This document shows positions 55,992-63,919 of a DNA stretch of 64,000 nt, one piece after another. Source of the stretch: a virus; IMG/VR virus record IMGVR_UViG_3300048672_000152, positions 29,453-93,452 of that record; one strand, given 5' to 3'. Each line of letters starts with the position of its first letter. The stretch's first letter is position 1. Below the pieces are notes generated by a model. It had not been told where the DNA came from. It did not search any database and was given only the letters and a program-made list of their open reading frames with translations. The translations under genes were made by a program, and so were the position numbers.

Positions 55992-56936
55992 TTATTTAAT
56001 TGCATGACGTAATAACAGTTTCCGTTCAGCAGAAGAATTCAATGCTTGTCCTGCACGTTTAACCGTACCGCAACACTTACAGCGGTAAGAATCAAAGGTA
56101 CTAAGATTGGTGTAAGCCTTTGTATCTAACTTCTCTAAATCTTCACTACCACATACCATACAGCGCATCACATCTTGATTACCGAAGTATAGTGCAACAT
56201 TCGGATGATTAGGAATGTATGCTCGAATCTTCAAGTACAACTCTCGCAGTGTTGGAATATCACCAATGTTATATTCTTTCATCTTACCGAAAGCTTCTCT
56301 GTCACCTTGCATACACTTAATCCACAAACTAATACCTTCATGGTGTAGCTTGTTATGACCTAAGTTGAAATACTTTGTACTGTACCCTAAACTATTACTT
56401 GGTAACGCCATAGCTTTCTTCATACCTTTCAATGTACAGATACAACGGTATGGACTTGGTTCTGGTAAACCATGATATGCACAACGCTGTGTAAACCACC
56501 CTGAATCAAAGGGTGAATTTTGAATCACCACTAAATCCGCTTTATCAAGCAAAGCCCATAAACGTACAACAAGTTCATAGTCGTCTGTAGGGTCTTCATC
56601 AAAGCCTTCAAAGTCGTCCAAACCTTTACACTCAATCTTTTCAGCATCTTCATGTAACCAGTTAGCCGCATACGTCAGAATATAAGGAAACTGAATAATA
56701 TGGTCTGGTGTACTGAAGTGCTTAAACATACTGAATGCTGCAACAATAGATGCGCTCACTTCCAAATCTAGGAACAGCACCTTAGCACCAATATCTGTTT
56801 TAACTTCTAACTGTTGTGAATCGTACCGCTTGTAGAAATCGTTAATCGAACTTTTACCTTTACCTAACAACTTCCCGATTGCACGACTACCCATAGTACC
56901 ACGTAACTCTAAAGCCTTACTCTGCCAATCTAACAT
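55992..56936 (-). CDS. DEDD-type 3'-5' exonuclease-like protein with zinc ribbon
   Basis: A 314-residue protein. An N-terminal helix-turn-helix-like part (SRAIGKLLGKGKSSINDFYKRY), then an RNase H-like exonuclease core: VLFLDLEVSAS (D57, E59), LVVIQNSPFDSGWF (D144) and YNIGDIPTLREL (final Asp). The C-terminus has CMVCGSEDL and CKCCGTVKR, a zinc ribbon. Could be a proofreading or processing nuclease acting on DNA or RNA; it is a separate protein from any polymerase. Confidence 0.75.
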   Translation of the reverse strand: MLDWQSKALELRGTMGSRAIGKLLGKGKSSINDFYKRYDSQQLEVKTDIGAKVLFLDLEVSASIVAAFSMFKHFSTPDHIIQFPYILTYAANWLHEDAEKIECKGLDDFEGFDEDPTDDYELVVRLWALLDKADLVVIQNSPFDSGWFTQRCAYHGLPEPSPYRCICTLKGMKKAMALPSNSLGYSTKYFNLGHNKLHHEGISLWIKCMQGDREAFGKMKEYNIGDIPTLRELYLKIRAYIPNHPNVALYFGNQDVMRCMVCGSEDLEKLDTKAYTNLSTFDSYRCKCCGTVKRAGQALNSSAERKLLLRHAIK

Positions 56937-56966
56937 TCAATTCTCCTCAATTAATTAATTTATTAA

Positions 56967-57164
56967 TTACTCAATACTATCTAATTCAGTTTGTAAATCA
57001 CGAATCGCTTGACGTAATTCAGATTTCTCATCTTCTAAATCACTAATCTTAGATTCATACTCATCCGTAATCTCTTGTACTGCAATATCTACAGCTTGAC
57101 TAATCAATGCTTCAACTGCACGTTCAATATCACTTAAATCTCTTACGATTGCACATACACTCAT
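56967..57164 (-). CDS. Coiled-coil small protein
   Basis: A 65-residue helical protein ending in a long heptad run (EYESKISDLEDEKSELRQAIRDL). It overlaps its upstream neighbour by 4 bases. Function unknown; may oligomerise. Confidence 0.6.
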   Translation of the reverse strand: MSVCAIVRDLSDIERAVEALISQAVDIAVQEITDEYESKISDLEDEKSELRQAIRDLQTELDSIE

Positions 57165-57508
57165 TGTTCAATACCATCCTCTCTAATTGCATTGAAAATA
57201 TCTTCTAAATCTAAATCTTCTACTTCTAACATGAAAATAATGTTCTCACTATGTTCCTCTAATAATTCGTAAATGTCTGCTGGATCTTGACCAGTGAAAT
57301 TACAAATACTTGATAGAAAATCATAAGCACCTTGTTGTGCTTTAATCTTATTTTCATATTGTTCTTTAGCTTGATTGAATTGACCTACGTTAAATAACCC
57401 CCCTTTTAATTCAGGGTATAGTTTGTACAGGCTACCAGTTTCTAATAATTCAATAAATGATGCTTCGTCTAAAGCTAATAGACGTTTTGATAATGTAATA
57501 TTACCCAA
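57161..57508 (-). CDS. Hypothetical acidic protein
   Basis: A 115-residue acidic helical protein starting MGNITLSKRLLALDEASFIELLETG, ending in a Glu/Asp-rich tail (VEDLDLEDIFNAIREDG). Overlaps both neighbours by a few bases. No family recognised. Confidence 0.62.
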   Translation of the reverse strand: MGNITLSKRLLALDEASFIELLETGSLYKLYPELKGGLFNVGQFNQAKEQYENKIKAQQGAYDFLSSICNFTGQDPADIYELLEEHSENIIFMLEVEDLDLEDIFNAIREDGIEQ

Positions 57509-58043
57509 TTTTGTTCTCCTTTAATAATTGTTCTAATTGCTCTCTACGTTTCTTTGCGTTGCTGGCTGGAGTAATTCCCGCTTCAATAAGAACATCACGT
57601 TCCTTCTTCGATTTGATAATTGCAATGACCTTTTTTTCACGCATCGCCTCACTGTAGGTTATTCCTTGTTTTTCTGCATAACTCTTAATCTTATGAGCAT
57701 CTGCTTTTACCAATTGTAAGCTGTTCGGTGGTGGTATTAAGTGCTGGATAAATCCAAGTATATCTTCTTCTTCATTCAATGGTACGTTACCTAAAACGTG
57801 ATCAACCTGAAGCTTACTTTTACCTTCCCATTCTCCCGATAAAGCGCAATAGTTGCCAGATTTAGCTCTACCGTCATACCCATCTGGCGGAGCAAAGCAA
57901 TTCTGGTTCTTAAATGTAATCTTTATCGGAGATGTATTCCAAACAGCTTTACGTAAGGAACCTCGTAACCAAGTGTAGAACTTAGACTTAGTAGGCCAAA
58001 TATCTGGATACCACAACCAAGGTTCAAATGGGATATTACTCAT
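57501..58043 (-). CDS. HNH endonuclease-like protein
   Basis: A 180-residue protein starting MSNIPFEPWLWYPDIWPTKSKF at the ATG at 58043 after AAGGAG. The core KSGNYCALSGEWEGKSKLQVDHVLG...LGFIQHLIPPPNSLQLV has the Cys-Asp-His layout of an HNH site. Sits next to another HNH gene and overlaps it by 8 bases. Whether it is a mobile endonuclease or a domesticated phage nuclease is unclear. Confidence 0.75.
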   Translation of the reverse strand: MSNIPFEPWLWYPDIWPTKSKFYTWLRGSLRKAVWNTSPIKITFKNQNCFAPPDGYDGRAKSGNYCALSGEWEGKSKLQVDHVLGNVPLNEEEDILGFIQHLIPPPNSLQLVKADAHKIKSYAEKQGITYSEAMREKKVIAIIKSKKERDVLIEAGITPASNAKKRREQLEQLLKENKIG

Positions 58044-58974
58044 GTAAGTACTCCTTGTGACTATATTCCCCAGAATAATACTTAGTGAATTTACTTGCAA
58101 CTACTGGTAGCTTGAAAGTGAACTCCGACAAGTCTAGACTGACTTTTTCAAAAACCACCCTATTTTTATTCACAAGACCTTCTACCTTCACATTATCACC
58201 GAACACGTAGTATATCAATTGCTCTGTGGAAGTCTTAATTCTCGTTCTAAGATTTATAAAGTGGCATATATTAGTAAATACCTCTTTCAATGAATACTCA
58301 TTACCGTCAAATACTAAGAAATACTGCCTCGTCTTGACTGGTAAAGAAAGGGCTTCTTGCACAGACATACCCAACTTCCCTACGCGGTCTTGTAGTAATC
58401 GCTCATTCAACCCATGTTTACGCGCCATTGCCGCCAGATGAAGAACATCTTCACCATCATCTAAGTATCTTGGATTAACCACTTTGGAACCGAGATACCT
58501 AGAATTTAGTACTTGTTCAGACCTTGTAGACCACTTACAGTTTTCTTTACAGTAGTTCCCATCATTATCTATGCGGTCGATTTCCAATTTAGGTTTATAA
58601 GTACTTTCCATATCTTTTAAAAAGTTTTGGAAACCTTCAGGGTTATCTTTGTGCCATTCTTCACAAACCTCTATTCCTCTACCACCATAGTGTTTATAAT
58701 CTTTTCTTCGCGTGTCATAACAACGTCTGTTCAAATCATACCAACGTTGGTGTAGCGGATGTTTTGATTCACCACCTTTTGTTGACATTCTTTCTCTAGC
58801 AGTTTCTTTTGCAAAACATCTACAAGAAGTGCTGTCTCCAGAAAGCAAAGAACTGACTCTTACCGATTTTCTAGTACCACAGTCACAAACAACATTAGCC
58901 CTTTTATTCTTGCCTTCTATAGCATATGGTTCAGATAAAACTAACCACCTACCATATCTGTCCCCTATTCTCAT
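58036..58974 (-). CDS. HNH homing endonuclease
   Basis: A 312-residue protein of the common phage HNH family. The N-terminal RWLVLSEPY..NKRANVVCDCGTRKSVRVSSLLSGDSTSCRC is the Cys-containing DNA-binding part; HPLHQRWYDLNRRCYDTRRKDYKHYGGRGIEVCEEW and LEIDRIDNDGNYCKENCKW give the HNH site. A C-terminal NUMOD1-like region follows. Free-standing, inserted between HNH and exonuclease genes. Confidence 0.88.
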   Translation of the reverse strand: MRIGDRYGRWLVLSEPYAIEGKNKRANVVCDCGTRKSVRVSSLLSGDSTSCRCFAKETARERMSTKGGESKHPLHQRWYDLNRRCYDTRRKDYKHYGGRGIEVCEEWHKDNPEGFQNFLKDMESTYKPKLEIDRIDNDGNYCKENCKWSTRSEQVLNSRYLGSKVVNPRYLDDGEDVLHLAAMARKHGLNERLLQDRVGKLGMSVQEALSLPVKTRQYFLVFDGNEYSLKEVFTNICHFINLRTRIKTSTEQLIYYVFGDNVKVEGLVNKNRVVFEKVSLDLSEFTFKLPVVASKFTKYYSGEYSHKEYLHE

Positions 58975-60014
58975 ATTAACCCCTTACTCCGTAATAAAGT
59001 AGACACGTCTATAAAATCATTATCAAACCTTAACATGTGTGCCATAGTAAAACATTCCTGAAGTACATACAACCAATCTATAAGTATTTCACCCCCTCGC
59101 CAACCGATAATCGTTTTAGGTTCGGGGTATAGGATTTTAAATGAGTCTCTAAGGGCTTCTAAAGCTTCGGTATCATTGGTACAATCTTTCAACGCTTTAT
59201 ATGCAGATTTATCAGCCCATTTCTTATCAGAAAAGCAATTAGCAGCATAGTTGTCCGAGGTGTCTTGTGACAGTACTTGGAAGTACTTAAACATTCTACC
59301 TACGCCTCGAATTTTCTTACCGTCTTCTTTTAAGTAACCAAATCCTGAACAATCTACAATACCTTCCTCTGGTCTGTTGGTGTTGTAAAATCGAGTCCCT
59401 GCACCATAGTAGTCCTTATCTACTCCTAGGATAAAAGAGTTTTTGTCCTTGTGAGTTACCATAGTGACGACATCATCCACTTCTAGATTAGTTATAATCT
59501 CAGCATTGTATTTCATATTCAAATATAAGGTCACTTCGTCTAGTTGTAAAGGCTTCAACATATCAGACCTGTTGCCTTTATACTCCAACAAAGTACTCTT
59601 ATCAACCCTGAAGCTATTACCTTTCCCTGAGAATGCAACGTAACTTGATGCACCTGATTCTTTGAGAGCAGTCTCTACCATTGTTTTAGCAGAGTGCATA
59701 AGATTTTCAATAGGCTCACTTACAGTTTGCTTATCTTCTATCGCAAATTCTTCCACTAAAAAAGGTTTCTTATTTGACTCTAACCGACTCTTATTTAGTT
59801 CACCAAGCCATCCAGCATTTTTCTTGCTGTGGTGTCCGTAGAATTCTGTCCTTGTTTTAAAAGATTTAACTTTACCTGACGGCAAGTGAGTAACCTCAAT
59901 AGTCCTGTTCTCGCCTACACTCGCAATTGCATATTTCACGAAATCTAGGTCAATCACCGCCTTGCCATTTTCTCCATCACAAACTGTTTCTTGGACTCTA
60001 GGTTTAAAGCTCAT
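58971..60014 (-). CDS. 5'-3' exonuclease (PIN/flap nuclease family)
   Basis: A 347-residue protein. SYVAFSGKGNSFRVDKSTLLEYKGNRSDMLKP, ITNLEVDDVVTMV, and FILGVDKDYYGAG carry the acidic metal-binding residues of phage 5'-3' exonucleases such as T7 gp6 and T5 D15; VLSQDTSDNYAANCF follows in the H3TH region. It removes RNA primers or degrades DNA. A 4-base overlap links it to the HNH gene downstream. Confidence 0.82.
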   Translation of the reverse strand: MSFKPRVQETVCDGENGKAVIDLDFVKYAIASVGENRTIEVTHLPSGKVKSFKTRTEFYGHHSKKNAGWLGELNKSRLESNKKPFLVEEFAIEDKQTVSEPIENLMHSAKTMVETALKESGASSYVAFSGKGNSFRVDKSTLLEYKGNRSDMLKPLQLDEVTLYLNMKYNAEIITNLEVDDVVTMVTHKDKNSFILGVDKDYYGAGTRFYNTNRPEEGIVDCSGFGYLKEDGKKIRGVGRMFKYFQVLSQDTSDNYAANCFSDKKWADKSAYKALKDCTNDTEALEALRDSFKILYPEPKTIIGWRGGEILIDWLYVLQECFTMAHMLRFDNDFIDVSTLLRSKGLI

Positions 60015-60015
60015 C

Positions 60016-60150
60016 CTATTTATCTCCCTTCAAACAATCATCATACACCATCAAACTAAAGAAGCATAAAAACATACCAGCTAAACCATGACCTAGTAGA
60101 ATGCAAGCAATACCACCAGTTAACGCAACAGCAGGAAAAATATATTTCAT
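60016..60150 (-). CDS. Small membrane protein (44 aa)
   Basis: Minus-strand ATG at 60150 with GGAGC upstream, overlapping the preceding stop codon (ATGA). The product MKYIFPAVALTGGIACILLG plus GHGLAGMFLCFFSLMVYD is almost entirely hydrophobic, with two membrane segments and a short acidic tail. Function unknown. Confidence 0.6.
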   Translation of the reverse strand: MKYIFPAVALTGGIACILLGHGLAGMFLCFFSLMVYDDCLKGDK

Positions 60151-60344
60151 TCTTTAGCTCCTATAATTAAAAACATACCACTTTCTCTAAGACTACCTTT
60201 AGGGTGAATAATTACACCATCAACTCCAACATAGAATATCTCACCTAAACATAGTTGCATATCTGCATAATTACCGCTGACAAAAACAACTTCATCACCA
60301 ACTTTAGCAACTCTACCTACTTTATCTACGATTACGGGAGTCAT
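60147..60344 (-). CDS. Hypothetical small beta-rich protein
   Basis: A 65-residue protein (KVGRVAKVGDEVVFVSGN, ADMQLCLGEIFYVG). The repeated short strands with Gly-Asp turns resemble an SH3 or OB-like barrel. Overlaps neighbours by 4 bases. No family recognised. Confidence 0.6.
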   Translation of the reverse strand: MTPVIVDKVGRVAKVGDEVVFVSGNYADMQLCLGEIFYVGVDGVIIHPKGSLRESGMFLIIGAKE

Positions 60345-60517
60345 TCTTTCACCCCTTTAACCTTCTCTAATTTAGACAATACAGGTTTAGCTAGGAATCG
60401 TAATTCCACTAAGAACCTGCGTAACTCAAAATTCTTCACACGTTCAACTTCCAGTAGCTGTTCAAGTTGGTGTGCTTTGTTCTTGTAATGTAACAAATCT
60501 AATTCTTCTTTACTCAT
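60341..60517 (-). CDS. Small coiled-coil protein
   Basis: A 58-residue basic helical protein starting MSKEELDLLHYKNKAHQLEQ at the ATG at 60517, 8 bases after AGGAG and overlapping the upstream gene's end. Function unknown. Confidence 0.58.
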   Translation of the reverse strand: MSKEELDLLHYKNKAHQLEQLLEVERVKNFELRRFLVELRFLAKPVLSKLEKVKGVKE

Positions 60518-60713
60518 AATCATCTCCTAGTTTAAATACATTAATAATTGTAGCTGGTTTACGTACAGACTCACCATAAGCCGACCTATTAGGATTTAAT
60601 ACATACATTGAATGTTCATCTTCTAACGCACGAATGTATCTCTCTGTTGGTAAAAAGTCTATGAATTCTCGATCATAACTACCATCAGCTAATAACAATA
60701 CTGCACAATACAT
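60510..60713 (-). CDS. Hypothetical small protein
   Basis: A 67-residue protein starting MYCAVLLLADGSYDREFIDF, mixed alpha/beta, ending in an acidic tail. Preceded by GGAGAGATTAT. Function unknown. Confidence 0.6.
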   Translation of the reverse strand: MYCAVLLLADGSYDREFIDFLPTERYIRALEDEHSMYVLNPNRSAYGESVRKPATIINVFKLGDDYE

Positions 60714-60722
60714 AATCTCTCC

Positions 60723-61049
60723 TTAATAAACATGCTGAAAACTGTCTAACTTTGTATCTACACCTTCACCAAGAATACTATTCAGTTTATCTTGCGCTTC
60801 GTGTAATGCTTCAAACCAACTAGATTCATGGTCAATCAAATCTTCGTATGTCGGTGTTGGCATTGAAATACCAATGTCCCAAGAATCCCTATCAGCATCG
60901 TACCAAGGACTAGCGTAATCTAAACCTAAATCATCCAGCACATCATAGAAATCATTACCTTCTTCGTCAGCTATTAAATCAATTGCTGAATGTAATAATT
61001 CTTGGTCTGTTGGAACTAACATCAATTTATTACCAATATCAATACCCAT
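60723..61049 (-). CDS. Hypothetical acidic protein
   Basis: A 108-residue acidic protein starting MGIDIGNKLMLVPTDQELL with repeated Asp/Glu (LIADEEGNDFYDVLDDLGLDY). Soluble; no motif recognised. Ribosome binding site GGAGAGGAATT. Confidence 0.62.
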   Translation of the reverse strand: MGIDIGNKLMLVPTDQELLHSAIDLIADEEGNDFYDVLDDLGLDYASPWYDADRDSWDIGISMPTPTYEDLIDHESSWFEALHEAQDKLNSILGEGVDTKLDSFQHVY

Positions 61050-61061
61050 AATTCCTCTCCT

Positions 61062-61292
61062 TTATTTAACTGTCACTATATCTTTCAGGTTTGGCGGTAA
61101 GCTACATTCCAATTCCAACCAATCTTCATCTACTTCGAGATACTTAAACGAAAGTACAGTCTTATTAGTTAGTTTCTCCATAATAGTTAACCAATTAACT
61201 GAGTGACCTTCATCTTGCAATACACCATTGAAATAGATACCTGTCCAATCATTAGCATAAACCAATACAACATCTACAAGGTTATAAATCAT
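61062..61292 (-). CDS. Hypothetical protein
   Basis: A 76-residue protein starting MIYNLVDVVLVYANDWTGIYFNG, beta-rich. Follows a terminator region, with GGGATGGAGAAATG before its ATG. No family recognised. Confidence 0.6.
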   Translation of the reverse strand: MIYNLVDVVLVYANDWTGIYFNGVLQDEGHSVNWLTIMEKLTNKTVLSFKYLEVDEDWLELECSLPPNLKDIVTVK

Positions 61293-61313
61293 TTCTCCAT
61301 CCCTCTACAAAAC

Positions 61314-61345
61314 AAAAAGGCCACTACCCTTTCGGATAGCAGCCT
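61314..61345 (-). terminator. Rho-independent terminator, leftward
   Basis: Minus strand: a 12-base stem (61345-61334 with 61329-61318, containing mismatches and G-T pairs) capped by GAAA, followed by TTTTTG. It ends the unit containing the Acb2-like gene. Confidence 0.8.
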
Positions 61346-61351
61346 CTATAA

Positions 61352-61621
61352 TTATTTAATTTTAGCTAGAATGTCAACGGCTGCTAAGCTATCTTTGACA
61401 TCTGCCACTTTCTCTTGAGCTTTCCGAAGTAACAACTGACCTTCATACTTAGCAGCAAGTAGTTTCTTAAAGTCTTTAGCTTTCATTACTTCAGTGTCTT
61501 GTAGTGTAGTTCCTAGGTCTAAAACGTCCGATTCCAGCATTGAAATTTCATTCAACAATGCAACACCACGCTCTAATACGTCTACTACTTTCTTACGTTT
61601 CTCTATGTCATTTGGTAACAT
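61352..61621 (-). CDS. Coiled-coil protein
   Basis: An 89-residue helical protein (KKVVDVLERGVALLNEISMLESDVLDLG, LAAKYEGQLLLRKAQEKVADVKDSL), alternating charged and hydrophobic heptads. Possibly a DNA-binding or assembly accessory; no family recognised. Terminator lies just beyond its stop. Confidence 0.62.
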   Translation of the reverse strand: MLPNDIEKRKKVVDVLERGVALLNEISMLESDVLDLGTTLQDTEVMKAKDFKKLLAAKYEGQLLLRKAQEKVADVKDSLAAVDILAKIK

Positions 61622-61635
61622 TATTTATTCTCCTA

Positions 61636-61860
61636 TTAAAATGTTGTTGGTTGTGCAATACTTCGGATTGCAGCCATAATACCTTGCTGAAGATGGGTCT
61701 CTGCAATACTAATCCAGCGTTGGTCTAATGAAGTATTATCGCGCAATTCCTCAATCAATAAACCGAGTCGTTCACCTTCTGATTTAACGGCATTCATTGC
61801 GTTAATTTCAGCTTGAGATAAGTCACGATAACCCTTAATTAGTTTGTGTTGGTTGTCCAT
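61636..61860 (-). CDS. acb2: Acb2-like anti-CBASS (cyclic nucleotide sponge) protein
   Basis: A 74-residue two-helix protein. The signature KGYRDLSQAEINAMNAVKSEG (about 9-29), then DQRWISIAETHLQQGIMAAIRSIAQP (about 46-71), matches my recollection of the Acb2 family, in which an N-terminal helix and a C-terminal helix with an R..R..A.P pattern bind cyclic di- and tri-nucleotides that activate CBASS effectors. Size is a little shorter than typical members. It is the first gene of a short leftward unit after a terminator. Confidence 0.7.
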   Translation of the reverse strand: MDNQHKLIKGYRDLSQAEINAMNAVKSEGERLGLLIEELRDNTSLDQRWISIAETHLQQGIMAAIRSIAQPTTF

Positions 61861-61881
61861 TATTTCTCCTATTAAATTTAA

Positions 61882-61906
61882 AACAAGGGCTGCATTACAC
61901 AGCCCT
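61882..61906 (-). terminator. Rho-independent terminator, leftward
   Basis: Minus strand: AGGGCTG (61906-61900), 7-base loop, CAGCCCT (61892-61886), followed by TGTTTT. It separates the HNH/SSB unit from the Acb2-like gene. Confidence 0.75.
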
Positions 61907-61912
61907 AATACA

Positions 61913-62401
61913 TTACTCTATGTTATTACCATTAGCTCGTAGTAGTTTGTGTTCTTCGGAATGACAAGAAGTACACAACCATATTACATCTAACCAATGT
62001 TCTTCTAAATAAGACCAATGGTGTCCTTGTATGTTTGTTGTACTTTCGCACCTCTCACATTTACAAGGTTTAACTAGAACACCATCCCTGATTGCATTAT
62101 TTACAGCACAGTTAGCTCGATATTTTTCTGGATTTTTACTTCTGTACTTCCTAGTCCGAAGTCTTTCGTTTTCGATGAAAACTAAATCTCCAGATTTGCG
62201 TTTTGTTTTAGACCTCTCCCTACACTCGCCAACACGTTGCTCATGGTTCGGTCTGTTTCTATCGTATTCCTTTACTTTTTCAAGGTTTTCCTCTCTGTAT
62301 TTTCTAGAAGACCTTTTTGTACACTCTTTACATTTAGTTCTATTTGACTTGTAAAAGTCGGAGAGCAGTTTAAGCTCTCCACAGAAATTACAAACACACA
62401 T
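61913..62401 (-). CDS. Free-standing HNH endonuclease
   Basis: A 162-residue protein. An N-terminal zinc-finger-like part (CNFCGELKLLSDFYKSNRTKCKEC) precedes a Lys/Arg-rich linker and a C-terminal HNH site with CKCERCESTTNIQGHHWSY...VIWLCTSCHSEEH; the HH, the later His and the four Cys of a zinc site are clear. Inserted directly after the SSB-like gene. Confidence 0.85.
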   Translation of the reverse strand: MCVCNFCGELKLLSDFYKSNRTKCKECTKRSSRKYREENLEKVKEYDRNRPNHEQRVGECRERSKTKRKSGDLVFIENERLRTRKYRSKNPEKYRANCAVNNAIRDGVLVKPCKCERCESTTNIQGHHWSYLEEHWLDVIWLCTSCHSEEHKLLRANGNNIE

Positions 62402-62403
62402 AA

Positions 62404-63405
62404 TTAGAATGGGACATCCGTATCCATCCCATCTTCTACAACCGCTTCAGCAGCCTTTGGAGCAGCTTTAGCTTTAGGAGCTACTGGTGCATTCTCCTGA
62501 GCTTTTGATGGCTCTGACGGTACTGTAGAGGCTTTAGAATTAGTGAACAGCTTGTTCAACTGAGCTTCTAATTTACTACCCGCATAATCACTAGCCATTG
62601 CCATTGTATTACGAACAGAAAGACGTAATTGTTTCAAATCTGCTTCAGTATTATCTGCATCGAATTGTACGATATGTAATAATGATTCGTCAAACTCCGG
62701 TACAGCTTGTGAACGACCTAAGCCAGCAACAAACGCACACTTCTCAGTGTAATAACCATCAGCATTAAAATACACACGTACTTTAAACTGTAACGCCTTA
62801 CCTAACAACTTGTCAATGTCTTGTGGTAAGAAAGCATCATCTTTACTGATAATCTTTGCACCAACAGCCATCTTATGCATTGTACTGTTTGGGGTGAATG
62901 ACCACTTATTACCTGTCTTATCATTCTTACGAATAGTAAGAGCTAAAGGTTTAGCGGCAATCTTAACACCACCAGTTTTAGTAAACTCACCACCTAACAA
63001 CAACCGTAAAGGTTTAGGGTCTGCTTTCTCAATACCGAAGAACTGAGATTTATCTAACATGATTTCTGGGAAATCAATAGCATACACTACTTGTTGTACA
63101 GGACGTTGAGGCCAACGCTTGTAACGCTTTATCTTCTTGTCTTCGTAATCATACAAATCTTCAAAGTAAGTGTTAGAAGATTTAGCAATTTCTGCCGCTT
63201 CTTCTTCGGGAGTACCTTTCCACTCCATCTTAGCGTCTTCTTGCTCTTGCACACCCACATCGTAAAGACCACTAATGATACCTACCATAGTTTCTTCTTG
63301 TTGTAAACCAGCAGTAGTTACTACGTATTCATTAAGAGCTTTCCAATCCACCGCTACTTTATTTGTATTTTCTGCTTGTGTGTTTCCACGAACGCCAAAG
63401 GCCAT
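62404..63405 (-). CDS. ssb: Single-stranded DNA-binding protein
   Basis: A 333-residue protein with an OB-fold-like core (VVYAIDFPEIMLDKSQFFGIEKADPKPLRLLLGGEF, LQFKVRVYFNADGYY), an Ala/Lys/Pro linker (AQENAPVAPKAKAAPKAAEA) and an acidic tail ending MDTDVPF that parallels the DDDIPF tip used by bacterial SSB to recruit partners. It would protect replication intermediates. Driven by the promoter at 63441-63468. Confidence 0.8.
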   Translation of the reverse strand: MAFGVRGNTQAENTNKVAVDWKALNEYVVTTAGLQQEETMVGIISGLYDVGVQEQEDAKMEWKGTPEEEAAEIAKSSNTYFEDLYDYEDKKIKRYKRWPQRPVQQVVYAIDFPEIMLDKSQFFGIEKADPKPLRLLLGGEFTKTGGVKIAAKPLALTIRKNDKTGNKWSFTPNSTMHKMAVGAKIISKDDAFLPQDIDKLLGKALQFKVRVYFNADGYYTEKCAFVAGLGRSQAVPEFDESLLHIVQFDADNTEADLKQLRLSVRNTMAMASDYAGSKLEAQLNKLFTNSKASTVPSEPSKAQENAPVAPKAKAAPKAAEAVVEDGMDTDVPF

Positions 63406-63440
63406 ATTAAGTTTCCTTATATTAAGTTTTGCAATATTGC

Positions 63441-63468
63441 ATTATATCAGTTTTTAAGAATTGTACAA
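63441..63468 (-). promoter_or_regulatory. Leftward promoter of ssb with TTGTACAA palindromes
   Basis: Minus strand: TTGTAC (63468-63463), 16-base spacer, consensus TATAAT (63446-63441). TTGTACAA occurs at 63461-63468 (over the -35) and, as CTTGTACAAG, at 63472-63481, 12 bases apart, forming a plausible operator pair. Confidence 0.68.
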
Positions 63469-63487
63469 TCTCTTGTACAAGAAGGTT

Positions 63488-63721
63488 CTACGCTTTAAAT
63501 CGTACTAACAACGTCATTACTTTGTTCAACCCACCGTATGATACGCCCATACACTGTAATTGCTTTTGGTAATCTCGATTATTAGCAAACCGATTATTCG
63601 ATAATGCGTTGTAGTTGTTGTATAATTCCTCTACACGCAATGTGTGGTTATTGAAATTCTGAGCGTTATCTGCTAATGAGATAGCAGCATCAGAAATCAT
63701 AGATTTAATTTTATTAAACAT
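63488..63721 (-). CDS. Hypothetical protein
   Basis: A 77-residue helical protein starting MFNKIKSMISDAAISLADNAQNFNN, rich in Asn and Ala. Lies between the ssb promoter and the gene at 63723. No family recognised. Confidence 0.6.
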   Translation of the reverse strand: MFNKIKSMISDAAISLADNAQNFNNHTLRVEELYNNYNALSNNRFANNRDYQKQLQCMGVSYGGLNKVMTLLVRFKA

Positions 63722-63722
63722 T

Positions 63723-63902
63723 TTACTCTCCTTTATTAAGTTTTGACAACCTCATACGATAAAGGTCAGACCTGTCTACTCTTTCTACTTTACCCGAACC
63801 TAGATGAATAATTCTTAGGTAATCAGTTCCTATGAGGTCATTATCAAGTTCCCCTACGTGTGTAACCCAATCAGGTAAATGTTCACTTTTTGAATTATTC
63901 AT
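63723..63902 (-). CDS. Hypothetical small protein (59 aa)
   Basis: Minus-strand ATG at 63902 with AAAGGAAAAA upstream and a stop at 63723, giving MNNSKSEHLPDWVTHVGELD and a basic C-terminus ending KLNKGE. Two bases from the downstream gene's start, so co-translated. Function unknown. Confidence 0.58.
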   Translation of the reverse strand: MNNSKSEHLPDWVTHVGELDNDLIGTDYLRIIHLGSGKVERVDRSDLYRMRLSKLNKGE

Positions 63903-63919
63903 TGTGGTTTTTCCTTTGA

